From assembly GCA_015680685.1 (NCBI GenBank), contig MNCI01030467.1:1-48837 (forward strand): a stretch of DNA of 48,837 nt, in the 5' to 3' direction. The stretch comes from Gnetum montanum (taxonomy: Eukaryota > Streptophyta > Gnetopsida > Gnetales > Gnetaceae). Under the pieces are notes generated by a model. It did no database searches and had not been told where the DNA came from. It worked only from the letters and a program-made list of their open reading frames with translations. Positions within the stretch are counted from its first letter, which is position 1. Every line of letters begins with the position of its first letter. A program made the position numbers and the translations under genes. This document shows positions 11,715 through 22,981 of the stretch, in pieces.

Positions 11715-12214
11715 ACATTGATGAGGTGTGCACTCTGATTCTAAGTCTACTTTCCTGAGACGGTTGCTGAAATGTATAGGATTAATGCCATCATCGTTGC
11801 CTCGGTCACTCAAGAAAATGGTGATGGGTTTCATCTTGATATGATGGGGATGCCTGCACCACCACCGGATAAGCACATCCACTACCATCGTGAGACCTGC
11901 AAAGCAACTGGTGGCTCCATCAGGTTCATAGCTAAGAAGTGCATTCACTACATCCTATCTCATCTTGCCATTTCCATGGTCTCATCCCACATCTACTATG
12001 ATAATCCTTTGTAGGCATTCCAGAAAGCCACCAATGGCAAGTACCAACTCTGCTCACCGCTTGCATTTTCCACACAATGGGGACCATAGACCATCTCTAG
12101 CAACATCACGTTGGAGCTGAAAATGTCCACCTACACTATCATTCCCTCGCTCTAAAGCTATTCCGGTGCCATGATTGCAACAAACGTATTTGCTACAATT
12201 CATGTACATGTGGG

Positions 12215-12500
12215 GCACCCATTTCACCTCCGTCTCCAGAAATCGCTCTGGAATGAATCGGAGGTGCTCTGGCCAAACCCCCATATCACACTAACTTTGC
12301 CCATGCTTTGATGAAAACGTGCGCTCCCTGAGGAATTCTGCAGCCACCCCCCACCGTCTCCTCTAGAGTTTCGAAATCACCAGTTGTGTCCTTGACGTGC
12401 TAGTGCATAAGAAAGTTCTCCACCAACCTGGGCATGAGCTCGATGTCGTAGGTGCAATCAGCGGCGATGGAGGATTTGTCGTCGGTCAACAATAGTAGAT
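12215..12500 (-). pseudogene. Cytochrome P450 fragment (K-helix to PERF region)
   Basis: Reading the minus strand leftward from about 12440, one frame gives HVKDTTGDFETLEETVGG, then CRIPQGAHVFIKAWA, and a shifted frame gives VWPEHLRFIPERFLETE. The order GG..IP.G..V....W..........W...L.F.PERF is the standard P450 segment between the K-helix and the heme loop. P450s are ER-anchored heme monooxygenases. I could not find the cysteine heme loop or the I-helix nearby, and a TAG, a TGA and a frameshift interrupt it. It is a relic; the subfamily is unknown. Confidence 0.5.
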
Positions 12501-12659
12501 CTGGAAATGACAATATGGAGGCTACCCTTGTATTCATGTTGATGCTGATGCTACCTGATACTATTGCAGAACACGGAAATCCACAGGTCCACCGTGTTTT
12601 ATTTCACCATGATTGTTTGCTAGATGGTTGCAACATTTGCTGCATAACATCCTTCTAAT

Positions 12660-15120
12660 TTTGCGCATTTTGGCCGTTGCCTGTAGAAACCTACGGAGGC
12701 TGGCCTGACGATTTTAGAGAAGAACCTACCACTCTTTTTTCTGAAAGTATGTGTTTGTAGCAATTTTGTTGGGCATGCCGCCATTTTTGCCTGGTGGAAG
12801 GCTGAGTAGACTCTGGAAACTAAAAGGAGGAATGAACGTTCCCTACAAGTTTCTAACTTTGCAATTGAAAATGTACAATGAGTTTCCAAAGATGTGTATT
12901 TTTGAACGGCTAGCTGAACTACTATTTTGCATTTTTCTTGCTCTGTTACCAGCTGCTGCAGCATGAATCTCGGGTCTAAACAAGGACCAAGCCATGCATA
13001 CATATGTGTGTTTTTCATAAAATGTAAAGGAAGGATGAGGATTTCCTTCAATTTCTATTTACGCAAATGTAATGAAGGCCAAGTTTCTCTTACTTGACGG
13101 TTAAAAAAAATCTGGCATGCAGGTGCATGCGGCCAACAGTGCATGACCCGAAGGAGATGTGAGGGGAAAAGAAATTTACTAATTTTGCATTATGGAATAA
13201 GCCACTGCGTTGCCATTTGGAATTTCACTGCATCTGTGTAATATTAGAGAAGAGAGATTTATTGGATCATTTTAAACCTATCCAATGGCAAATATATAGT
13301 TTGTACTAAATACAGTCATGTGTAACGACTAGTTAGTGGTTAGCCTGATTTGTGATCTTCTGATACAATGATGAAGTTTGATGCACATTGTGTCATATAC
13401 ACAATGTCATGAACCATGTAATATATTGATAGTACTGTCTGCTGACTTTTGTACATTATCATTCCTGCACGTAATTTACACCTAGACCATTATTCAAATT
13501 TATTACCAAGGCATCTCTTTCACTAATTTACATAATTGAAATGTTTAGTGTTTTTTACTGATTTTTTTTTGAATGTTATCTTTACGATTCAATTTATATC
13601 GTTCATATTTAAACCTTTGTAAATAAGGAATCAAATTAAAATTGTAAATATTAACAAAAGAGAACACATATATCCATGGGTAGTGTCACATATATTGGCT
13701 TCAATGTTACCATTTAATTTATCACACATTTTGCCATGAATCGTAAATTACGATTCATAAACTATAATCAGCATTGCATCGCATGCAATCCACTACCATT
13801 GCCATTGCTCCAATAGAGGACTTCATCCTCTTCGGTGAACGTTTAAATGTGGAGTTTATCCATCGTGAGCCTTATTTACACGTTTGGCAGCCTGCGACGA
13901 CGCTACTGTTCAAGCTTTACCATATGAATATCGTGATCATGTTTTATCAAAGGCCTATACAACATTCTGTCCAGTCAAGATCCCAACGTCAAAAGCTATG
14001 CCATTTTCACGTGGGTCCTTGCATTTTAATTTTGAGTTTAAAAACTTGGCAAAATATTTTAAATTATAAAAATTTAAAATTTATTATAAATGTTAAGTTC
14101 CATTCTACAATGCAGGAGCAAACCAAATAAGAGAGAGAATTTTAGATTTGAGGAACGAAAAACATGGGAAGCACAGAAAACATTACATTAATTAAAATGG
14201 TCAAAATTTTTATACCTTACGGTATTAAAGATGTGAGGGTTTATGTAAGAAATAATTTTATTTATGTTACATTATATTTAATAACTTAGATTTTTGGTCA
14301 CTATATTTTAATTAGTATTCCAATCAGCTATTAGTAAACTTGGCTTACATGGATATCATTCTGGAATTGAAGGTGAAATATGAATTTAAATCTCTAAGAA
14401 AAATACACCTATATGTTGTATGAGTGGAGCCTTTAAATGGGCAGCATGTGTTTGTTTTCTGTGCAGTGACTGCATATTTGAGATAACATAATAATGTTAA
14501 AAGAAATACTTATATATAATTTATTTTTGTTGCATCTATTGATGCTGGGTAAATTTATAAAGTTTGTATTTGTTTTTTCGTAAAAATGTAATATTTGTCT
14601 AGTCAACCCTTCAAAAACCAAAAAGAAACAAAAAAAGAGCTTAATTTTAATTTTAATTTTAGCAACTTATAATTTTTATATGAATAATGTTACTTTGCAA
14701 TAATATTTTATTTTATTTTTTAAAATATAGAATTAAAATCCATTCATAGTCATTGCAAATGCCTACGTACTCAAGCATAATACCATATATGGAATTACCA
14801 ATCCTTACTTCCTTGCTTATTACCAGAACCACTTTTGTTAGATGCATAGGTGAAAAGTCATTGTAAAATTTTAATATCTTATACAAGTTGTGCAATGGAA
14901 GAAAAAATCATGACAAAGTAATGATTGACCAACAACAGGCAATGTTGAAATTCGCAACTAGTGTCGTACCATGTCAATTTTTTATTATGGTTGTTGTCTT
15001 GTTGCTTTTTAAAATTTTTTGGATCATGGTAGTTATGTGATTCTTATTTCTTATTTGTTGTTATCCTAATCAAGTATGAGAGTATAATAGCAAGTTTCAC
15101 TTAAGTTTGCATCATCTTAG
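12660..15120. other. No supported gene
   Basis: A minus-strand open frame at 12620-13051 and plus frames near 13774-14130 lack recognisable motifs or splice structure. From about 14000 the sequence is very AT-rich. Confidence 0.4.
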
Positions 15121-15126
15121 AATTAA

Positions 15127-15366
15127 ATGTACAAGATAGATTCAATTTCCTTGAAGGGAATACTTATAGGTTGTATAGGTGAGGAGCTCTTGAAGATGAG
15201 TTGTAGGTTGTGCAAATTAGGGGCACTTGAAGATGAGTTGCATATGTTTCCTTTCTACGATATGCCTATCAATTTGAGACAATATTATAATTTTGTTGTA
15301 AACAAACTTGCATGGTTTATTTTTGCTACCTCATTATTGTTTGGTCAAGTTATAGAATATATCTAG
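15127..15366 (+). other. Short open frame with a zinc-knuckle-like scrap
   Basis: The 79-codon frame contains CRLCKLGALEDELH, which loosely resembles the C-x2-C...ED..H segment at the C-terminal end of some LINE-type reverse transcriptases. A short internal duplication (ttgaagatgagttg twice, 15189 and 15228) is present. There is no adjoining reverse transcriptase. It could be a tiny non-LTR element fragment or chance. Confidence 0.2.
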
Positions 15367-15369
15367 TAG

Positions 15370-17380
15370 ATTTTATAGGTCTTCAGACATAATAAAGCTT
15401 TAGTTTCAATAAAAAAATAGTGAATCATAAGTTGCTCAATTATGGGTTGGTCTACTTGGTTGGAGATCTTAAACTTCATTTCAAATGTGATTCGATTATG
15501 TAATATATATGCTTAGATTATGTGATACCATTTTATTGGAACAAGGTTAAGATGATGATGAAGGAGTCAAATTGTTCACTAATTCTTCACTATGTGTATA
15601 GTTGAATTCTCTTATCTTATACAAAAAAATGGAAAAGAATCTTTTGAATAATTATCACTCTGATGTACAATCCTTTTGTTTTAGTATTTTGATTTTTATT
15701 TCACATCTACTTATTTTTATGGTGGTACTCACATGGATATACTGATACCCTTGCATCCTTAGTAGTAACTGCTACCTAAAAATGAACTCTTTGATAGTAT
15801 GTGTGAGAGCTCTTTGCCTCCTTATTTATATTGAGAGCTCTTTGCCTCATCTAATTCTATGTCATTCTATCTTGTAACAAGTTAGTATGTGTGAACGTTT
15901 GATAGTGCCCCGATTCGAGTTTCCTCCTTTAATCCTCGTTTATTTATAAGGTTGTTCCCGAGTTTCATTCACAGTGCTCTCAACTTTCCCTTCCCCTCAA
16001 CCCTATGACTTATTCAAGTTACTATAATTGTTACACTTTTAATAACAATAGAACTTCCAAGATCAAATTTTTATATTGTAATCGTGTATCAACACTTAAC
16101 GCCACCCTGTGATGAGAAAACATATTCTTCATGGATTGTCAATTGTAAAGCAACTTTATGGATAGTCAACATGCCACGTGCATTTTTTCTCAACGTAAAC
16201 AATTTATAGAGTACCGAAAACAGTGAATGAACATTTCTAACAATATTGAAATGGAATATATTTTTTGGATTTGTGGGAATACACTAGTTTTAGAATTCTT
16301 TTATGGAAAACTTTTCCTACAACCCAAAGTTGCCTACGTATTGAAGTTATGACGTGAAAGCCCTTACCATGCAAGCACATATTTGTTAACCTTGAAAAAT
16401 TATTTACACCAATAAAATAGTCACATAAACAAAATATCATAAAATCTAAATTGATGGCCATTGCATTTGCATTGAACAAAGAAACATAATGGCATTTATC
16501 TTTTTATTTATCTATAGTAACCGCTCCTTAGTTCAATTAATATTCTTTAGTTTCGACGAACATTGGGTTCCTTGGTTTTAGAATTAGAAACTTGCTAAGT
16601 CTGAATGTAGCCATTCTATATTTGATCACTAAAGTAGGAAGATTCACTGAAACTCATTTAATACTCGATATGCGTTTCACATGTTTCATCAATTTTCCAG
16701 CTTCTTTTTCGGCTTGAATATATTGCATGGATCGAGTTTGTAAGATTCCGGTTGCTTCCAGGGACGCAAAGTGAATTAATTAAATCATCGATTTATAGTT
16801 CATTTTTCATGTTTTAGTTTTCTTTGCTAAGTTAACAATATGTCATCGTTTGTAGATAGTTTTAACATCAGCGTTGATTTACATTTTAGGTTTCACAGCA
16901 ATGCAAAAGCACAGATTTCTCGTTGCAGTTTGCAGCTTTCTTCCACATCTTCTTATCTGGAAATAGTAAATGGCTAAGATTTGATCATTGTTTTATCTAG
17001 AGATTGACAGTTGTATACTTTCTATCAAGGTTAGATTTAGAAGAAATTTAATCAGGATTGATTGGATAATTTCGCGTTTGGATAATTGGAGCATTTCTTC
17101 AGCGTTAAAAAGGATCAGAATAATGACACTTCTTCAGCGTTGTAATAAGCTGCATGGGTCCAAGAAGATAGCTAGGTTAGAGTGTTAAGCAAGGAAGATA
17201 GCAAAATAGGACAACATAAGACGAGTAAGTCATGGTGGCCCGAGCAAAATAGATATGCGTAGATTCTGTGAATATCGGTAAAATAGATACGTGCAGATTC
17301 CGTGAATCACTTTTGGTGGTGGATGAAGGAAAAATTCAAATCTCTTCCCGGCTACTGCTAAGGTATCCTAAAAACCCTCA
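15370..17380. other. Intergenic region upstream of the MADS-box gene
   Basis: No gene or mobile element is supported. The promoter of the MADS-box gene should lie at its right end, but no clear TATA box was picked. Confidence 0.4.
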
Positions 17381-17389
17381 CTATTCTTC

Positions 17390-17530
17390 TACATTTCCTT
17401 CTCTCATTCCATTCTTTTTTTTCCTTTGTTGAGATTTTCCTTGCTTTCATTTCGTTTCTTCTCTATTCCTTTCTCTTTCTTGCTTCTGTTCCTGTGCTTG
17501 TTCTGTCCTGGCCCTGCTACCTTCCTAAAC
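17390..17530 (+). promoter_or_regulatory. Pyrimidine-rich 5' leader of the MADS-box gene
   Basis: About 140 bp directly before the ATG at 17531 is strongly C/T-rich on the + strand (many cttct and ttcct runs), typical of plant 5' leaders. The transcription start is not determined. Confidence 0.4.
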
Positions 17531-20500
17531 ATGGGCAGAGTTAAGATCCAGATAAAGAAGATCAAGAACTGCACAAACCAGCAGGTTACCTTCTCCAACC
17601 GCCAAAATGGCCTCATCAAGAAGGTGTACGAGCCTTCCATTTTATGCGACATCGACATCGTTGTGATGATGTTCTCTCCCTTAGGCCAGCTCAGCCAATT
17701 CTCTGGGAAAAAAAGGTCATTTTCATCATGTTCTTTTTTGTTGTTTATTTAGTATGCTATTCGCCTTTGCAATTTTATCATTCATTCGTTTGCCATTGAA
17801 CTCTTCTCTATGATCTGTTGTGTTGAGCTTATGTGTTCGATTCTCAATTTCTTTTCTGGCTGCTTTGTGTCTTATGTTTTTCATTGCTTTGTGTCTTATG
17901 TTTTTGGCACCTGAGAGGTTTGTCTATTCTATGTCATCTAGCTGTGTTTCTGTAGTAGGATCAAAGATGTTATTGCTCAGTTGTTGAAACTGCCTGAGCA
18001 CAAGCGTAGCACAAGGTAATCCGTTGTATGTACCATGTTTTTGTTGAGGTATTTATGTTTTAGAACTTCAAGACCCTGATAGCTTGGCTTTTTAGGAAAT
18101 TTACTTGCACGGCCTTCAAAGCAGGATCCAAGATCAAGAAGTAAGTTGCACATTTATTGGAAAGTCCATTTCCTACTGAGTTTTATATTCAAATTGCTGG
18201 AAATAGTCGCCATCATTTCTCATGTTTCCGTAATCCTTGCCATTTTGACTTCCTTTTGCCCTACCTTTAGGGTTTTAGTGCCTTTTTGAGAATAGATTCA
18301 TGTAATAATTTTCTGTTTCCCAATGGCTAGGGTTTTAACATTTTTATTTTGGCAATTCAAATTGATCACATCTATGGTTACTTAGTGTGCTATATTTACT
18401 AAATAGCATATTCATGTTGTTTTTTTTTAAAAAAAAAGATAGATCTGATTCATTATTAGCTTGGGCTTTTGCTGAATATGGGTCTCTGGATGCAATAAAG
18501 CTTCCATTTCACATTCAAAGCTATTTTTTTTTATGGATGGAGGATGTAGTGTCACTGACTCCTTTTATTTAATGCAGTTTCTGAATAGAGCCTTGAAGAA
18601 ATTGAAATTCGAAAGAGAGCTTGCAAGCCATCTCATCAGGTTATTTCAAATTACAGACTGCATGCAAATTTTTTTTATAAAATGAATGTTTTAATTCTTG
18701 TTCCAGCATGATGGTCACATGTTTTTTTTCCTTTCTATTGCATATTGGATTGATTGACAACCAGCCTAGGCAATGTATCAAGTGTTGAGGTGAGATTCTT
18801 GTCAGCTTTTCTTTCCTGTAATTCTGTTAAGGTAATTTTAGTCAGCTGACACAGTACAGCTATTTTTGAGAAAGGATTTCATCTAGACAACTTAGATTTA
18901 CTTCCTCATGCAGGAGCTCCAACTGGAGATAAATAGATGGTAGCAACAACTCGAGCAAGCAGAAAACAAACTCAGGTTCGGAGAGTCTATGTTTTTGTTT
19001 TTGAATTCTTTCAATTCAAAATGAAAATTTCCGTTATGGCTGGCAAATAGCATACCAAATATTAGGGCAAAATGAATAATATATTCTTTTCTTACATGTA
19101 GAACTAAATGTCTAGTCAAAATACTCTGTAATATTGGACTTACTTTCCTAGAAAAAAGCAGAACTAGAGTGACAGGAAGTACACTGTTAATAATAGGGAC
19201 ACCACAAACAAATTTTGCTATTAATATTGCATATTTGTACTAATTTTTTTGAAGCATTGATCTCTTTGTTATATTTTGCTGCTTTTAGGCAATTATTTTT
19301 CTGGTTTATCATACCGTATATGTTTACAAGCCTTAACATTATTGAAAATGCCAATAGTCTAAACATTACTACAGAAATTTGTCAGCGTCAAAAGAGGTTC
19401 CCTCACATCACTTCAAAAAAGATCAAAGCCAGTACCTATGAAAACTTAAGGTGAAAAGTAAGATTTATTAAAAACTAAGCAGTCTGATTTACTAGAATAC
19501 CTATACTCGCTCCCTTTGCATTGTTTTTTATTTTCAAAAAAGCCAAGCTTTTAGGTTATGACAAGTGTGGTACAAATTTCTTTTATGCGTAATCAATGAT
19601 GATCATGAAGAGCCAATTGTACGTATCATTGATTTTGTGAATGTTGTTGTATATCATGTATTGATGAATTGTTATATTTGTTTGCTATTATAACATCTTA
19701 GGTGCTTGGAGGCAGACCCACATCAGATAACCACACTACAAGGAGCCAAGTTCTATGAGAAAACGCTGGAGGAATCCTTACAGCGTGTAAGAGCAAGGAA
19801 GGTAGGTTGATATTGTAATCTGAGCCCTTTTCTAAGTACTAATAATACAAATGATTAAGTTTTACATGTTCATGTTTTTGGAAATTACAGCAATTCTTAG
19901 AAGACAGTCAAATGTCGTCTTTTAATCCTACAAATATGCAGGTGAATATTCTGCCGTTTTCTAATACATATGTTAAGGAATTTTGTTTATATTTAATTAC
20001 ATATACGTGGGTGGGTGAAATGTAACTTATCTATAATATCTGCAGGTTGCTTTTCAATACCTATATTAAGGAATTTAGTTTATATTTGATTACACATATT
20101 TGGGTGAAATGTAACTTATCTATGATATAGCTTTATGTACAAAATAGAAATCTGAGTGACGGGCCAAGTGAAAATCATATTAATGTTCCAAAGATTTTAG
20201 GCCATGAAACTACTTATGGAATTCTAAATATGAGGTACAATTTTTTGTAATAATTATTTGATTTCTATATTTTTTATATTGTCTTTTAGGAGGTATCCTA
20301 CTCACAATGAATTTACTATTTTAATTTTTACTTCTGAAGGGATGAAACACAATGTGTGGCAAAATGTATTCCAAATACTATTTTATTTCCAGGCCTTCCA
20401 CAAGGAAGTCATAATTTACATATGCTAAATCATGGAAATGAATCTACTCCAAATGAATTCAAGTTTGGATATCCTCTTGATGGAGATTCCATAGATGATC

Positions 20501-20565
20501 AACATGTTGATCATGGTATGACATTTGAAGAGTATGATTCTTCTATGGGAACAACATCTCAATGG
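17531..20565 (+). pseudogene. MIKC*-type MADS-box transcription factor gene, decaying, 3' end lost in a gap
   Basis: MIKC* factors act as DNA-binding dimers, in known plants mainly in the gametophyte/pollen. Exons read: 17531-17715 (MADS box, starts MGRVKIQIKKIKNCTNQQ), 17959-18015 (KDVIAQLLKLPEHKRS), about 18097-18140, 18578-18639, 18765-18789, 18914-18975, 19702-19801, 19891-19941, 20131-20234 and 20340 onward into the N gap. The K-like region gives FLNRALKKLKFERELASHL, VEELQLEINR and ADPHQITTLQGAKFYEKTL, matching the order in MIKC* proteins rather than MIKCc. Two faults: an in-frame TAG at 18941-18943 (where CAG is expected) and a phase conflict between exons 2 and 3. The third exon only reads sensibly (EIYLHGLQSRIQDQE) from phase 0, whereas exon 2 ends with two spare bases. 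The gene is intact enough that a sequencing error or alternative splice site remains possible. Confidence 0.8.
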
Positions 20566-21366
20566 NNNNNNNNNNNNNNNNNNNNNNNNNNNNNNNNNNN
20601 NNNNNNNNNNNNNNNNNNNNNNNNNNNNNNNNNNNNNNNNNNNNNNNNNNNNNNNNNNNNNNNNNNNNNNNNNNNNNNNNNNNNNNNNNNNNNNNNNNNN
20701 NNNNNNNNNNNNNNNNNNNNNNNNNNNNNNNNNNNNNNNNNNNNNNNNNNNNNNNNNNNNNNNNNNNNNNNNNNNNNNNNNNNNNNNNNNNNNNNNNNNN
20801 NNNNNNNNNNNNNNNNNNNNNNNNNNNNNNNNNNNNNNNNNNNNNNNNNNNNNNNNNNNNNNNNNNNNNNNNNNNNNNNNNNNNNNNNNNNNNNNNNNNN
20901 NNNNNNNNNNNNNNNNNNNNNNNNNNNNNNNNNNNNNNNNNNNNNNNNNNNNNNNNNNNNNNNNNNNNNNNNNNNNNNNNNNNNNNNNNNNNNNNNNNNN
21001 NNNNNNNNNNNNNNNNNNNNNNNNNNNNNNNNNNNNNNNNNNNNNNNNNNNNNNNNNNNNNNNNNNNNNNNNNNNNNNNNNNNNNNNNNNNNNNNNNNNN
21101 NNNNNNNNNNNNNNNNNNNNNNNNNNNNNNNNNNNNNNNNNNNNNNNNNNNNNNNNNNNNNNNNNNNNNNNNNNNNNNNNNNNNNNNNNNNNNNNNNNNN
21201 NNNNNNNNNNNNNNNNNNNNNNNNNNNNNNNNNNNNNNNNNNNNNNNNNNNNNNNNNNNNNNNNNNNNNNNNNNNNNNNNNNNNNNNNNNNNNNNNNNNN
21301 NNNNNNNNNNNNNNNNNNNNNNNNNNNNNNNNNNNNNNNNNNNNNNNNNNNNNNNNNNNNNNNNNN
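20566..21366. other. Assembly gap (801 N)
   Basis: A run of N begins inside the last readable exon of the MADS-box gene. Open frames running through it are meaningless. The C-terminal end, stop codon and 3' UTR of that gene are probably in or just after it. Confidence 1.
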
Positions 21367-22428
21367 AGGAAATTAAATTTTGATCTTTTAAACCTTTTTA
21401 ATTAATTGTGTTTAATGGTCAAAGACTCTGAGAACTAAGTTCTTCTTTTAAAACATAATGGTCCCATGGCCTAATTTATAATGATGAGGGTCTTGTTCAT
21501 CATTGTAAAAACCTTGATTCTCATTCCAAGAATTTACAATTTCTTCATTCATAAGCCATTCTTAGTCTTATGCATGATCATTCATAGTAAATTTTCTTTT
21601 TATAATGAGCACATCATATAATCTTCATCCACAACCCTTTATTCACATTGAACTCATAAGCATCATTTACAAATCGTTAGCATTTTTCACAATCATCTCT
21701 CATTAATACTCATAAATATTTTTAAATCATTTACTTACATTGCTAGTTTAATTCAAAGTTATAAATTCAAGTTTAAATTTCATTTTTAGTTCACAACTTA
21801 AGAAGTTCAATAGTCAAGTTTGACACTTAAAGTTCGAAGGGTAATTCTCTTATCATTGATCATCACATTACTCAGAAAGTTTGCAAGTGGGTAGGTTTTA
21901 AAGAGATGATTTCAATGAGTTTAAAATCTCTAGAAAATTCTATATGGTAATGTTATAACTCACCACTACCTTAGCATGAGCAATTAGAAGTAGTGTTATC
22001 CTAGCTACTTCATTTAACTTGAACTTTTAGTAAGTTGAAACTTATATTGGTTTTAAGAAACTTGATTTTTTATGTATGACTTGTAGTGATATTATGAACT
22101 AGTTTAAAGGACTAGTGCTAAGCTCATGCTCATATCATGTGACTTATTTTTTGAAATTTAAGATTGATGCAACTTACAATATTTAGAGTCTATTTGTCTT
22201 AAGTGTCATGACTTGTAGGAGCTTGTACTAGAATTATATACTAATCATGATCGATTAACTTAATAGTTTAAAATCTCATATCTTGAAATTTTAGCTCTTT
22301 CTTGATTCTATATTTCCTGTGTAATTCCAATAATATGCATTGATAGGTGCAATAAGCCATATCATTATGGAACAAGAAAATCTACATGTTCAAAGAAATG
22401 CAAATTGAAAAATATCATTATGGAACAA
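21367..22428. other. AT-rich sequence between gap and Ty3 element
   Basis: No gene recognised. An 18-bp string, atatcattatggaacaag, occurs at 22359-22376 and again at 22412-22429, the second copy ending exactly where similarity to the LTR begins. Confidence 0.5.
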
Positions 22429-22841
22429 GCTAACTGCCTCAGTACGACCACTTCGAGCATGTGCATTACGCATGGTGATCCCAGCAACGATTAGCGTTTG
22501 GTAGCCACGATTGCATAGGTTCAGGCTATGTACAGTAAGTGGGAACAGATGCTAATGCTAGGTAATTTAGACTTAGTTCATTAGTTAGAGTTAGTAATTA
22601 GTTTCTCAACCCTTCACCTTGTTAGCATAGAAGACATAAAACATAAAATACTATAAAAATCATATACCTCAGACTTGCTTAACCATACACCGTGACAACT
22701 ACAAGTCTAGGAAGACAACGAATAATTAACCCTAAGTGTTCCAAGAGGTGTGTAGGAACTTAGTCTACGGAGTTCGACTAGATTGTGCATGCTACACTCA
22801 TATTTTTATGGTTCAGTGTAAGGGTATCTCGCCACTCATCA
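22429..22841 (+). repeat. 5' LTR, truncated at its 5' end
   Basis: The segment aligns with 29051-29467, the last 417 bp of the 3' LTR, and ends in ctcatca followed directly by the primer binding site. The U3 and the first part of R are missing. Confidence 0.9.
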
Positions 22842-22842
22842 T

Positions 22843-22860
22843 TGGCACCGTTGTCGGGGA
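22843..22860 (+). promoter_or_regulatory. Retrotransposon primer binding site
   Basis: The string tggcaccgttgtcgggga starts two bases after the LTR end. It is the standard type of primer binding site in plant Athila/Tat elements (TGGCGCCGTTGCCGGGGA-like), complementary to a tRNA 3' end. Confidence 0.85.
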
Positions 22861-22981
22861 CTAAGTGTTTGTGTGCCAAATAGAACATAAAGGATATCGC
22901 TCAAATCGTTGGGAGCCTAAACGAACCTTTGGGTTAATTAACAGAAAAATTTTATAACGATGAAATAGCACACTGATAAAA

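Noticed and set aside
13774-14130. The 118-residue plus-strand frame as a gene.
   Set aside because: The product has no recognised motif, and an overlapping frame of similar quality exists in the same DNA.
20356-21405. A 349-codon open frame through the N gap.
   Set aside because: Most codons are N. Only the first 70 codons are real and belong to the last visible MADS exon.
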